Shown piece by piece: positions 1 to 5,569 of a stretch of 8,210 nt of DNA. This DNA comes from CAZUUO01 sp964622665. GTDB taxonomy: Bacteria; Patescibacteriota; Patescibacteriia; Magasanikbacterales; GCA-002688135. The notes beneath the pieces were generated by a model, which saw nothing but the letters and a program-made list of their open reading frames with translations, ran no database searches and had not been told where the DNA came from. The stretch's first letter is position 1. The number at the start of each line of letters is the position of its first letter. The translations under genes and the position numbers were made by a program. The stretch is taken from positions 1 to 8,210 of the forward strand of contig CAZUUO010000032.1 in the NCBI GenBank assembly GCA_964622665.1, read 5' to 3'.

Positions 1-41
1 TGGGGGTCCATTGCTCGTGGTTCGTCTTCCATAGTGATTCC

Positions 42-71
42 ATTGTACACAGCCTGGGTTTTTATTGACAA
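42..71 (-). promoter_or_regulatory. Probable sigma70-type promoter firing leftwards out of the window
   Basis: On the minus strand TTGTCA (66-71) is followed after 18 nt by TACAAT (42-47). Each box matches five of six consensus positions. It lies just after the terminator of the preceding minus-strand gene, where a promoter for the next gene would be expected. Transcription would begin near position 35. Short minus-strand reading frames open at 43 and 32 and run off the left edge, so the gene it serves cannot be identified here. Two hexamers alone are modest evidence. Confidence 0.45.
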
Positions 72-88
72 TGAATAGTTTGGAAATT

Positions 89-111
89 AAAAAACCACCC
101 GTGGGTGATTT
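89..111 (-). terminator. Rho-independent terminator of the 192-aa hypothetical gene
   Basis: On the minus strand an 8-bp stem (AAATCACC pairing with GGTGGTTT, one G-U pair) closes a CACG tetraloop and runs into a T-tract of six. It begins 2 nt after the stop codon of the hypothetical gene at 113-691, which is the expected place. Confidence 0.75.
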
Positions 112-112
112 G

Positions 113-691
113 TTAGATTTTGTGTGCTCCTAGGAAGTGTTTTATTAGAAGGGGAGTCATAGAGTGTTTTACAACACCATCATTTATCTGAACAACGTCA
201 GCTTTCATATCTCTCCCTACTTGTGCAAGTTTTCCTTTTTTGAGTGCGTGCCACAACGCATGTTGTGTTCCCCAGTTAACCTGGGTTCGTGTAAGGATAT
301 TTTGCAACGAATTTTCGTTTTCAGAAGTAAGTTTAAATGCCTTAGTCATTTGGGCCAACCAACAAATCCAGTAAAATGTTATGTATCCTGCGTGTTTGTT
401 GGGGTCGTATGTTTCTCCGAGTTCGAGTATTACTTTGGTGATCATGTTTTTCCACAATTCTTCAATACCTCTCAAGAATATTTTGAGAGCACCGGTCACT
501 TTAGGGTCATTGTGTGCCTCTTCTTTTATACAAAATAGCTTACAAATTTCGAGCACTTGTTCAATGGTCGGCTGTACTGTATCAAGTTCAAATGGATTTA
601 TTTCTTGAGCTTTCAAAACTTTTGCAAATGCTTCTGGCAGTTTTACTTTTTCGTCTTTTTCAATGAACTCGTTCCACTTCATTCGTTTCAT
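113..691 (-). CDS. Hypothetical protein, 192 aa, function unknown
   Basis: I do not recognise this protein. The start is placed at the ATG at 691 because AGGAGGAA (696-703) sits immediately upstream at ideal spacing. An in-frame ATG at 745 exists, but nothing favours it and it would add an 18-residue unconserved-looking tail. The product (MKRMKWNEF... to ...KHFLGAHKI) has no signal peptide or clear membrane segment. It appears mostly helical and is rich in charged residues, with an aromatic patch around residues 103-112 (ITFYWICWL) and two cysteines near residues 50-54 (ICKLFC). It is a single-gene unit: its own terminator lies at 89-111 and the tRNA terminator lies upstream. No convincing promoter was found between 692 and 772, so read-through from the tRNA transcript is possible. 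The long frame, strong ribosome-binding site and matching terminator make it a real gene. Confidence 0.85.
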   Translation of the reverse strand: MKRMKWNEFIEKDEKVKLPEAFAKVLKAQEINPFELDTVQPTIEQVLEICKLFCIKEEAHNDPKVTGALKIFLRGIEELWKNMITKVILELGETYDPNKHAGYITFYWICWLAQMTKAFKLTSENENSLQNILTRTQVNWGTQHALWHALKKGKLAQVGRDMKADVVQINDGVVKHSMTPLLIKHFLGAHKI

Positions 692-695
692 GGAT

Positions 696-703
696 TTCCT
701 CCT
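696..703 (-). promoter_or_regulatory. Strong Shine-Dalgarno deciding the start of the 192-aa hypothetical gene
   Basis: AGGAGGAA on the minus strand, with the AGGAGG core 6 nt before the ATG at 691. It selects this start over the upstream in-frame ATG at 745 and over the ATG at 682. Confidence 0.8.
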
Positions 704-772
704 GTTTACGGGACACGCTTGTGACCATGTAGAGACCATCTCCACACAGGCACACTGATGTCCTATAAAAGC

Positions 773-798
773 AAAAAATCTGAGTTCCCCCAGATTTT
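773..798 (-). terminator. Rho-independent terminator of the tRNA-Ala/tRNA-Phe transcript
   Basis: On the minus strand AAAATCTG (791-798) and CAGATTTT (775-782) form a perfect 8-bp stem around an 8-nt loop. The 3' arm runs into a tract of six T. It lies 15 nt after the CCA end of tRNA-Phe. The A-run on the other side means it could also form in the plus direction, but nothing on the plus strand needs it. Confidence 0.75.
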
Positions 799-813
799 GT
801 TACATATATTGAG

Positions 814-888
814 TGGTGCCGAGAGGCAGGATCGAACTGCCGACACAAGGATTTTCAGTCCTTTGCTCTACCACTGAGCTACCTCGGC
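814..888 (-). tRNA. tRNA-Phe (anticodon GAA), CCA encoded
   Basis: The minus strand folds into a complete cloverleaf of 75 nt. The acceptor is GCCGAGG with TCTCGGC (last pair G-U). The D-arm is GCTC/GAGC, the anticodon stem AAGGA/TCCTT with loop CTGAAAA (anticodon GAA), the variable loop 5 nt, and the T-arm GGCAG-TTCGATC-CTGCC. The discriminator is A and the CCA end is encoded in the DNA (814-816). It is the second gene of a two-tRNA transcript, 10 nt after tRNA-Ala. Confidence 0.97.
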
Positions 889-898
889 GAAATAAAAA

Positions 899-974
899 TG
901 GTGGACCTTGTCGGGCTCGAACCGACCACCTCCTGCTTGCAAAGCAGGCGCTCTACCAGATGAGCTAAAGGCCC
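899..974 (-). tRNA. tRNA-Ala (anticodon UGC), CCA encoded
   Basis: The minus strand folds into a 76-nt cloverleaf. The acceptor is GGGCCTT with AAGGTCC, which includes the G3-U70 wobble pair that is the established identity signal for alanyl-tRNA synthetase. The D-arm is GCTC/GAGC, the anticodon stem CCTGC/GCAGG with loop TTTGCAA (anticodon UGC), and the T-arm GTCGG-TTCGAGC-CCGAC. The discriminator is A and CCA is encoded (899-901). It is the first gene of the transcript, about 20 nt downstream of its -10 box. Confidence 0.98.
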
Positions 975-993
975 ACGAATTACGGACGAGCAA

Positions 994-1022
994 AGTATAA
1001 CCCATGGGCGTTTTTCTTGCAA
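994..1022 (-). promoter_or_regulatory. Promoter of the tRNA-Ala/tRNA-Phe transcript
   Basis: On the minus strand TTGCAA (1017-1022) is separated by exactly 17 nt from TATACT (994-999). Transcription would start near 987, giving a leader of about 13 nt before tRNA-Ala at 974. The -10 box matches five of six consensus positions and the -35 box four of six. Confidence 0.75.
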
Positions 1023-1111
1023 GATCTCCTATCCACTTTTTATTTTTTTGCTTTTTTTGCCGTTGTTATCTACTTTTCCCGTTTCCTTGCTTCTAGTATT
1101 CTAAAGGGTAT

Positions 1112-2311
1112 ATGGAACACACAAAATCTTCGTGTATTGATTGTGGTGCCGCTCCCGTTTCACACCACAGTGAATACGTTATGGCTTTTTCTCAAGTTGT
1201 GTTATCTCCCGTGTATGGATTTTTGGATCGTTTAACGCACAGTATTTTTTCTATAATTCCTACACGACGAGCTGAAAAATATATTCCGAAATTATTTCGT
1301 TTAGCACAGAAATTGCACTTAGGGGTGATTCGTGATGCTTATGATGATAGAAATTCATATCGCACCAAAGTGATGTGGGATGAGGCGCGAGCGCGCGGGT
1401 TTTCTATGTACGAATTTCGTATTTTTGGACAACCCGTTGAATTGTATTATGTGGTAACACCAAGTCGCGTGATTGTGTTTGATGGACTTCCTCGCCCCGA
1501 TGGTCCCTATACCGATAGTTTGCATTGGATGGATGATAAAGACATCATGCGTCGCAAATTCCAAGCGGCGGGATTGTTGGTTTCGCGTGGTGGGTGTGCC
1601 CGTACCAAAGAACAAGCACTCGAGATTTTTCATCGTATTGATAAACCTTGCATTACAAAACCAAACTTAGGATCGCGCAGTCGTCACACGTATGTCCATT
1701 TGGAAACAGAAGAACAATTTTTAAAAGGATTTTTTTCAGCAAAACAATTATCACCATGGGTGGTGATTGAAGAAGAATTGCAAGGACAAGTGCATCGAGG
1801 AACATTGGTGAATGGCAATCTTATTGCGGTGATGAACCGCGAGGCACCATTTGTTATTGGAGACGGTGTATCGAGCATAAAAGAATTGGTAGATAAAGAA
1901 AATAATAATCCTGCACGTCAGGGTCCTATTTTTCATACCATTTCGTTTGGGGAAGAAATGGATATGGTTTTGCAAAGTCAGCAATTAACGGTTAGTTCTA
2001 TTTTGGAAAAGGGAAGAAAGGTGTATGTGCATCCTAAAGTTGGCCGTGGTAGCGGTGGTTGTACGACGGATTGTACTGATGAAACACATCCTGAGATCAA
2101 AGAAATGCTCCAAAATGTAGCCAGAACATTACAAGATCCTTTAATTGGTGTTGATTTTATCGTTGCTGATATTACGAAATCATTACGAGAACAACCAAAG
2201 AGTGGGATTATTGAGTGTAATTCGTTACCGTTTATTGATATTCACCATTATCCATTATACGGCAAGGTTCGCAATGTTGCGGGCGCGTTGTGGGATGCAG
2301 TTTTGAAATAA
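1112..2311 (+). CDS. ATP-grasp ligase, similar to the ATP-grasp half of cyanophycin synthetase
   Basis: This 399-residue protein should couple ATP hydrolysis to joining a carboxylate and an amine, through an acyl-phosphate. The N-terminal 135 residues are unfamiliar. The ATP-grasp domain spans about 140-399. Visible motifs are the lysine in ITKP (183), the hinge-like VVIEEEL (217-223), GDG (250-252), GVDF with D348 and IECNSLP with E368 and N370. The last residues correspond to the Mg-binding acid/Asn set of the fold. The stretch from HRGTLVNGNLIAV through GDG, the GGCTTDCTDETHPE segment and the GVDF/IECN end resemble cyanophycin synthetase. The Mur-ligase-like domain that normally follows in CphA is absent. 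The start ATG has only a weak AAAGGG three nt upstream. It is first in a unit with alanine racemase (1-nt gap) and a PAP2 phosphatase, suggesting an envelope or D-amino-acid substrate. RimK-like or Ddl-like ligase are alternatives. The substrate is unknown. Confidence 0.85.
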   Translation: MEHTKSSCIDCGAAPVSHHSEYVMAFSQVVLSPVYGFLDRLTHSIFSIIPTRRAEKYIPKLFRLAQKLHLGVIRDAYDDRNSYRTKVMWDEARARGFSMYEFRIFGQPVELYYVVTPSRVIVFDGLPRPDGPYTDSLHWMDDKDIMRRKFQAAGLLVSRGGCARTKEQALEIFHRIDKPCITKPNLGSRSRHTYVHLETEEQFLKGFFSAKQLSPWVVIEEELQGQVHRGTLVNGNLIAVMNREAPFVIGDGVSSIKELVDKENNNPARQGPIFHTISFGEEMDMVLQSQQLTVSSILEKGRKVYVHPKVGRGSGGCTTDCTDETHPEIKEMLQNVARTLQDPLIGVDFIVADITKSLREQPKSGIIECNSLPFIDIHHYPLYGKVRNVAGALWDAVLK

Positions 2312-2312
2312 T

Positions 2313-3440
2313 ATGCGATTTATTTCGTGGGTGCGTCAGGTATACCGACGATTATTTGGTGTTTCGTATCAACAATTGATAACGGTGCGCTTGTATCGTG
2401 ATCGATTGATTGCAAATTATCGTGCGCTTTCTTCGATTGCGGGAGTTCCTGTGTTACCGGTGCTGAAAAGTAATGCATATGGTCACGGGTTATTGCAGAT
2501 TGCACGGATACTTGATCCCTTATCGCCACCTTACTTTGTTGTTGATTCATATTATGAAATGATGCAATTAAAAAAGGATGGTATTCGATCACCAATTTTA
2601 ATTGTCGGGCACACACTTCCTGAAAATATTAGTGCTAATCATTTTCGGGGGGTTGTATTTACCGTGTTGTCACTTGCTGAATTGCAGATCCTTGCTTCAC
2701 AGGTAACATCTTCTACTGATATTCATCTTAAAATTGATACGGGGTTGTATCGTCATGGAGTGTTACCTCATGAATTTTTGGAAGTTGCAGAGGTTCTGCA
2801 GAAAAATCCATGTATTACCTTGCGAGGATTGTGTACTCATTATCGAGATGCTGACAGTGATATTGCGTTTACTCGAGTACAAACAGATCGGTTTCGTGAA
2901 GCTGTGACGTTTTTTTCTTCTCGTTTTGAAACGTGCAAAGAATTTCATGCCGAAAATTCTGCGGGCATTGTGGGATGTGCGTTTGATGGTCATACCTTTG
3001 CACGAAGTGGGTTTTCATTATATGGATTTGGGAGTGAGCAGGTTTCACCAGTTATGTCGGTGCACACGCGCGTGGTGAGTGTTAAAAAAATACCTGCAGG
3101 TGCTGCGATTGGGTATGGGGGAACTTTTACTGCTCCTCGTGATATGACGATTGCTACGATTCCATTTGGTTATTATGAAGGACTCGATCGTCGATTATCC
3201 AACAAAGGATGTGTTGCAGTGAAAGGGGTTATATGTCCGCTGGTGGGGAGAATTTCCATGAATATTGCAACGGTTGATGTCAGTGCGATTCATGATATCG
3301 CGTTATATGATGATGTTGAGGTTATTTCGGCAGATATTAGTGCTCCTCATTCATTTGTGGCACAGGCACGCATTACGGAGGATATTGTCTATACACATTT
3401 GGTTCATGTATTAGAACATGCTCACCGTGATATAGTGTGA
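2313..3440 (+). CDS. alr: Alanine racemase (PLP-dependent, fold type III)
   Basis: It interconverts L- and D-alanine, supplying D-Ala for peptidoglycan. The 375-residue length fits the family. VLKSNAYGHG carries the PLP Schiff-base lysine K52 and the PLP-contacting Y56. DTGLYRHG holds R147, CTHY holds H175, and ARSGFSLYG holds R231, which contacts the pyridine nitrogen. IGYGGTF holds Y268, the second catalytic base, and GRISMN holds M316. Deviations from the common form are SMN instead of SMD, RSG instead of RPG, and FGYYEG instead of GYADG, so specificity could be altered. An 18-residue basic, aromatic N-terminal extension precedes the usual start of the family fold. The ATG lies 1 nt after the upstream stop (TAATATG) with no Shine-Dalgarno, so translation is probably coupled to the ATP-grasp gene. 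The stop is TGA. Confidence 0.93.
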   Translation: MRFISWVRQVYRRLFGVSYQQLITVRLYRDRLIANYRALSSIAGVPVLPVLKSNAYGHGLLQIARILDPLSPPYFVVDSYYEMMQLKKDGIRSPILIVGHTLPENISANHFRGVVFTVLSLAELQILASQVTSSTDIHLKIDTGLYRHGVLPHEFLEVAEVLQKNPCITLRGLCTHYRDADSDIAFTRVQTDRFREAVTFFSSRFETCKEFHAENSAGIVGCAFDGHTFARSGFSLYGFGSEQVSPVMSVHTRVVSVKKIPAGAAIGYGGTFTAPRDMTIATIPFGYYEGLDRRLSNKGCVAVKGVICPLVGRISMNIATVDVSAIHDIALYDDVEVISADISAPHSFVAQARITEDIVYTHLVHVLEHAHRDIV

Positions 3441-3444
3441 ATAT

Positions 3445-4062
3445 ATGAGTAGTTTTTTGTGTCGATACCTTTCGGGACTTTTGGGGATGGGATTGTTGAT
3501 CGTATTATTTTTTTTGATGTTTCCACAGTTTATTGTTGCGTTTGATAGTGTGACTCTTCAATTTTTTACGGCGACTCATACGCTATTTTCTTTATTATTT
3601 TTTGGTTTTTTTACCGAACTCGGTTCGTGGTATGGGGTTGTGTGTATTTTAGGTATATTGGGTTGGTGTGTGAGAGGTAAACCATATACATCTCGACTTT
3701 TTATTTCTCTCATTACACTTTTATTAGTTGGCACGACGATCTCATATGCATTAAAAGAATTGTTTGCACGAGCTCGTCCCGATAGTATGCCGGCGCTTTT
3801 TTTTGAAAATTCATATTCGTTTCCCAGTGCCCATGCTACGATTGCCGTTATTCTGTATGGGTTTTTGTGGTACTTTTTTTCACGAGTTACTACTGTTACG
3901 CGTTTGCAGGTTTTTGTATTGATAAGTACTGCTTTCCTTATTTCATTTTCGCGCGTGTATCTCGGTGTTCATTATGTGAGTGATGTGGTGGGGGGGATTC
4001 TACTGGGTGCCACCTGCCTTGGTGGTTATTTTTTTGTGGTTGACAAACGACGGTTGCCATAG
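3445..4062 (+). CDS. PAP2-family membrane phosphatase (PgpB/undecaprenyl-diphosphatase-like)
   Basis: A 205-residue integral membrane protein with about six hydrophobic segments (roughly 8-30, 46-75 as a pair, 85-103, 131-147, 154-170, 181-199). It carries the three-part phosphatase signature of the PAP2 superfamily: K104-x6-R111-P112, PSAH at 127-130 with H130, and S169-R170-x5-H176 with D180. Such enzymes remove phosphate from lipid phosphates; PgpB-type members recycle undecaprenyl diphosphate to the carrier used in cell-wall synthesis. The neighbouring alanine racemase, 4 nt upstream, fits that role, but phosphatidylglycerophosphate or another isoprenoid diphosphate cannot be excluded. 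There is no clear Shine-Dalgarno. No terminator is visible after the TAG stop, and the promoter for the next gene begins inside its last codons. Confidence 0.9.
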   Translation: MSSFLCRYLSGLLGMGLLIVLFFLMFPQFIVAFDSVTLQFFTATHTLFSLLFFGFFTELGSWYGVVCILGILGWCVRGKPYTSRLFISLITLLLVGTTISYALKELFARARPDSMPALFFENSYSFPSAHATIAVILYGFLWYFFSRVTTVTRLQVFVLISTAFLISFSRVYLGVHYVSDVVGGILLGATCLGGYFFVVDKRRLP

Positions 4063-4068
4063 TATTAT
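4040..4068 (+). promoter_or_regulatory. Near-consensus sigma70-type promoter of the 127-aa hypothetical gene
   Basis: TTGACA (4040-4045, perfect) is followed after exactly 17 nt by TATTAT (4063-4068, five of six). The -35 box lies within the final codons of the phosphatase gene and the -10 box starts right after its stop. Transcription would begin near 4075, giving a leader of about 55 nt. This is the best promoter in the window. Confidence 0.8.
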
Positions 4069-4116
4069 TTTTCACGTCTGTTGCAAGGGTTGCAGCAGAG
4101 TCTCTGGGTTCTAAGA

Positions 4117-4126
4117 TAAGGAGGAA
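4117..4126 (+). promoter_or_regulatory. Strong Shine-Dalgarno deciding a GTG start
   Basis: TAAGGAGGAA with its AGGAGG core 5 nt before GTG at 4130. It is the main evidence for using this GTG codon, as there is no in-frame ATG nearby. Confidence 0.8.
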
Positions 4127-4192
4127 CGCGTGCGAAAACGACGCGTTGAGTCTTTCCTGCACAAGCAGGAAGAAGTCACCCCGCGTGGTGAC
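4125..4192 (+). promoter_or_regulatory. Three consecutive hairpins covering the start codon and first codons
   Basis: Three perfect inverted repeats follow one another. AACGCGT (4125-4131) pairs with ACGCGTT (4141-4147) and includes the first two bases of the GTG start. Inside it, two more pairs around an AAAA loop can form with one bulged G. TTCCTGC (4154-4160) pairs with GCAGGAA (4165-4171) around ACAA. GTCACC (4175-4180) pairs with GGTGAC (4187-4192) around a 6-nt loop. The first could limit access to the start codon. A regulatory role is inference, as the same bases also code for protein. Confidence 0.4.
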
Positions 4193-4513
4193 AAAGAACG
4201 CCACGTATTTTCATTCAATCATTCAGTTCATTTGAGATATTTCGACATTCGTGATTTTGTTGCGTGCGATGGGATTGCCAAATTGGGAAAGAAAGGTGAA
4301 GAAGTTGTGTGGGGGATTTCCTTCAAGGGTACCCGTTCGCAGTTGTTGCGGGTTCGTCGTGAGTTGGTGCGACAGAAAATCGAGTTCACACTCATTTCTG
4401 TAGCCCATTCTCCTGCTTATGCCAAAATTTGGCGCGAACATTCGTGCATGCACGGCCTTTTGAAAGATTTGGAATTTAAGCAACAATCACAGCAAGCTCT
4501 CGAAGTAGCGTAA
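4130..4513 (+). CDS. Hypothetical protein, 127 aa, function unknown, stand-alone gene
   Basis: I do not recognise this protein. It starts with GTG behind a strong Shine-Dalgarno. The N-terminal 25 residues are highly charged and basic (RKRR at 2-5). The middle (about 25-95) alternates hydrophobic and charged residues and looks like a small folded domain with strands around 58-66 (EEVVWGISF) and 84-92 (IEFTLISVA), separated by a helix rich in arginine (69-82, RSQLLRVRRELVRQ). Cysteines occur at 46 and 106. The tail (about 110-127) is a glutamine-rich helix. There is no signal peptide or membrane segment. The gene has its own near-consensus promoter and a strong terminator, so it should be well expressed independently of the upstream envelope genes. 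Basic charge and size would fit a nucleic-acid-binding protein, but that is only a guess. Confidence 0.85.
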   Translation: MRKRRVESFLHKQEEVTPRGDKERHVFSFNHSVHLRYFDIRDFVACDGIAKLGKKGEEVVWGISFKGTRSQLLRVRRELVRQKIEFTLISVAHSPAYAKIWREHSCMHGLLKDLEFKQQSQQALEVA

Positions 4514-4534
4514 AGGATTCCTTTGCGCTTTTTT
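4507..4534 (+). terminator. Rho-independent terminator overlapping the stop codon of the 127-aa gene
   Basis: A 10-bp stem (AGCGTAAAGG pairing with CCTTTGCGCT, one G-U pair) closes a 3-nt ATT loop and is followed by a run of T. The TAA stop at 4511-4513 lies inside the 5' arm, so the last codon and the stop are part of the hairpin. Confidence 0.85.
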
Positions 4535-4540
4535 ATTTGT

Positions 4541-4573
4541 AAAAAAATATCATCCGTGTGATGGGATGATATT
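4541..4573 (-). terminator. Rho-independent terminator of the transketolase-to-dehydrogenase operon
   Basis: On the minus strand AATATCATCC and GGATGATATT form a perfect 10-bp stem around an 8-nt loop and run into seven T (4541-4547). It begins 12 nt after the dehydrogenase stop codon and sits back-to-back with the plus-strand terminator at 4507-4534, separating two convergent transcripts. Confidence 0.85.
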
Positions 4574-4585
4574 GAGATCTGTGTA

Positions 4586-5566
4586 TTAGTAAATCGGATT
4601 GAGTGGACGTTTACCGTGCAACACTGCGACAACATTTTTTGCAGCACATAGCGACATGGCTTCACGCGCTTCGAGTGTTGCACTGGCGGTGTGTGGTGTC
4701 ACGATAACGTTTGCCATTTTACGTAATTCCAAATGATCTTTAATGTCACAATCGAGCGCGGGTTCACATTCAAACACATCGAGAGCTGCGCCCATAATTT
4801 GTTTTTTATTGAGAGCCATGAGCAATGCTTTTTCATCAACAATGGGACCACGTGCGGTGTTCACGAGTACGGCTGTTTTTTTCATGAGACCGAATTCCTT
4901 TTTTGAAATGAGATGGTGTGTCTCTTTGGTTAGGGGAGTATGTATTGAAATTACGTCAGCATTTTTTATAGCACGTTCCAGTGGCATACGTTTTGCATGC
5001 ATCGTTTTTTCCAGCTCATCATTTTTGTGGGGGTTTACGTACACAATTTTCATGCCAAATCCGTGTGATCCAATTCTCGCCACTTCAGAACCAATTCTCC
5101 CACTTCCCACAATACACAACGTTTTTCCTTTTAGTTGCATTCCCAACAATAATTCAGGTCCCCACGTTTTATAATGAAGTCCACGGGTGAATGTGTCACT
5201 TTCTACCACGCGTCGTGAAATGCCGAGAATAAGTGCCCAGGTGTGTTCTGCGACTGCTTGTGCCATTTCCATGACGGGAGTGTTGGTTGCTGCTATTTTC
5301 TGTTCTTTTGCGGCTTGTGCATCAATATTATCAAAACCAACTGCATAGTTAGCGACAATTTTTAGATTTTTTCCACACTGTGAGAAAAATTCTTTATTGA
5401 GAGGATCGGTAAGGAGCGTAATCATACCATCAGCCTTTTGTGAAAGAGTGATAAGCTCTGAAACGGTTGGTGGGATTTCACTTTTTCGTACCTCAACAGA
5501 AAATCCAAATTTTTTTAAATAGGCAATGCCACTTTCGGGAATATGACGGGTAACAATGATTTTCAT
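4586..5566 (-). CDS. D-isomer-specific 2-hydroxyacid dehydrogenase (glyoxylate reductase / phosphoglycerate dehydrogenase-like)
   Basis: A 326-residue soluble enzyme that should reduce a 2-keto acid to the D-2-hydroxyacid, or the reverse, using NAD(P)H. The substrate-binding domain is split around a central Rossmann domain. GSGRIG (154-159) binds the dinucleotide. The catalytic set is complete: R239 in NTARG, E268 in DVFECEP and H292 in TPHTAS. The residue after the second Rossmann strand is N178 (VYVNPHK) instead of the acidic residue typical of NAD-specific members, so NADPH use is possible. Length and motifs are closest to the glyoxylate/hydroxypyruvate reductase and short phosphoglycerate dehydrogenase branch. 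No ACT-type regulatory domain follows. It is the last gene of the operon, starting 3 nt after the aldolase stop without a Shine-Dalgarno. The exact substrate cannot be told from sequence. Confidence 0.92.
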   Translation of the reverse strand: MKIIVTRHIPESGIAYLKKFGFSVEVRKSEIPPTVSELITLSQKADGMITLLTDPLNKEFFSQCGKNLKIVANYAVGFDNIDAQAAKEQKIAATNTPVMEMAQAVAEHTWALILGISRRVVESDTFTRGLHYKTWGPELLLGMQLKGKTLCIVGSGRIGSEVARIGSHGFGMKIVYVNPHKNDELEKTMHAKRMPLERAIKNADVISIHTPLTKETHHLISKKEFGLMKKTAVLVNTARGPIVDEKALLMALNKKQIMGAALDVFECEPALDCDIKDHLELRKMANVIVTPHTASATLEAREAMSLCAAKNVVAVLHGKRPLNPIY

Positions 5567-5569
5567 AGG

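Noticed and set aside
1..43. Short minus-strand frames opening at 43 and 32 and leaving the left edge
   Set aside because: Only about 10-14 codons are visible, with weak start signals, so no gene can be called.
65..93. TTGACA (65-70) as a plus-strand -35 box
   Set aside because: The hexamer 17 nt downstream is TAAAAA, and no plus-strand gene follows. The same bases form a better minus-strand promoter.
164..538. 124-residue plus-strand frame opposite the hypothetical gene at 113-691
   Set aside because: No Shine-Dalgarno, cysteine- and phenylalanine-rich antisense-like composition. The minus-strand gene has a strong start signal and a terminator.
660..848. 62-residue minus-strand frame overlapping the tRNA-Phe gene
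   Set aside because: Runs through the tRNA and its terminator and has no start signal.
4743..5174. 143-residue plus-strand reading frame opposite the dehydrogenase gene
   Set aside because: Shadow frame of a well-supported dehydrogenase gene; serine- and phenylalanine-rich composition, no ribosome-binding site.
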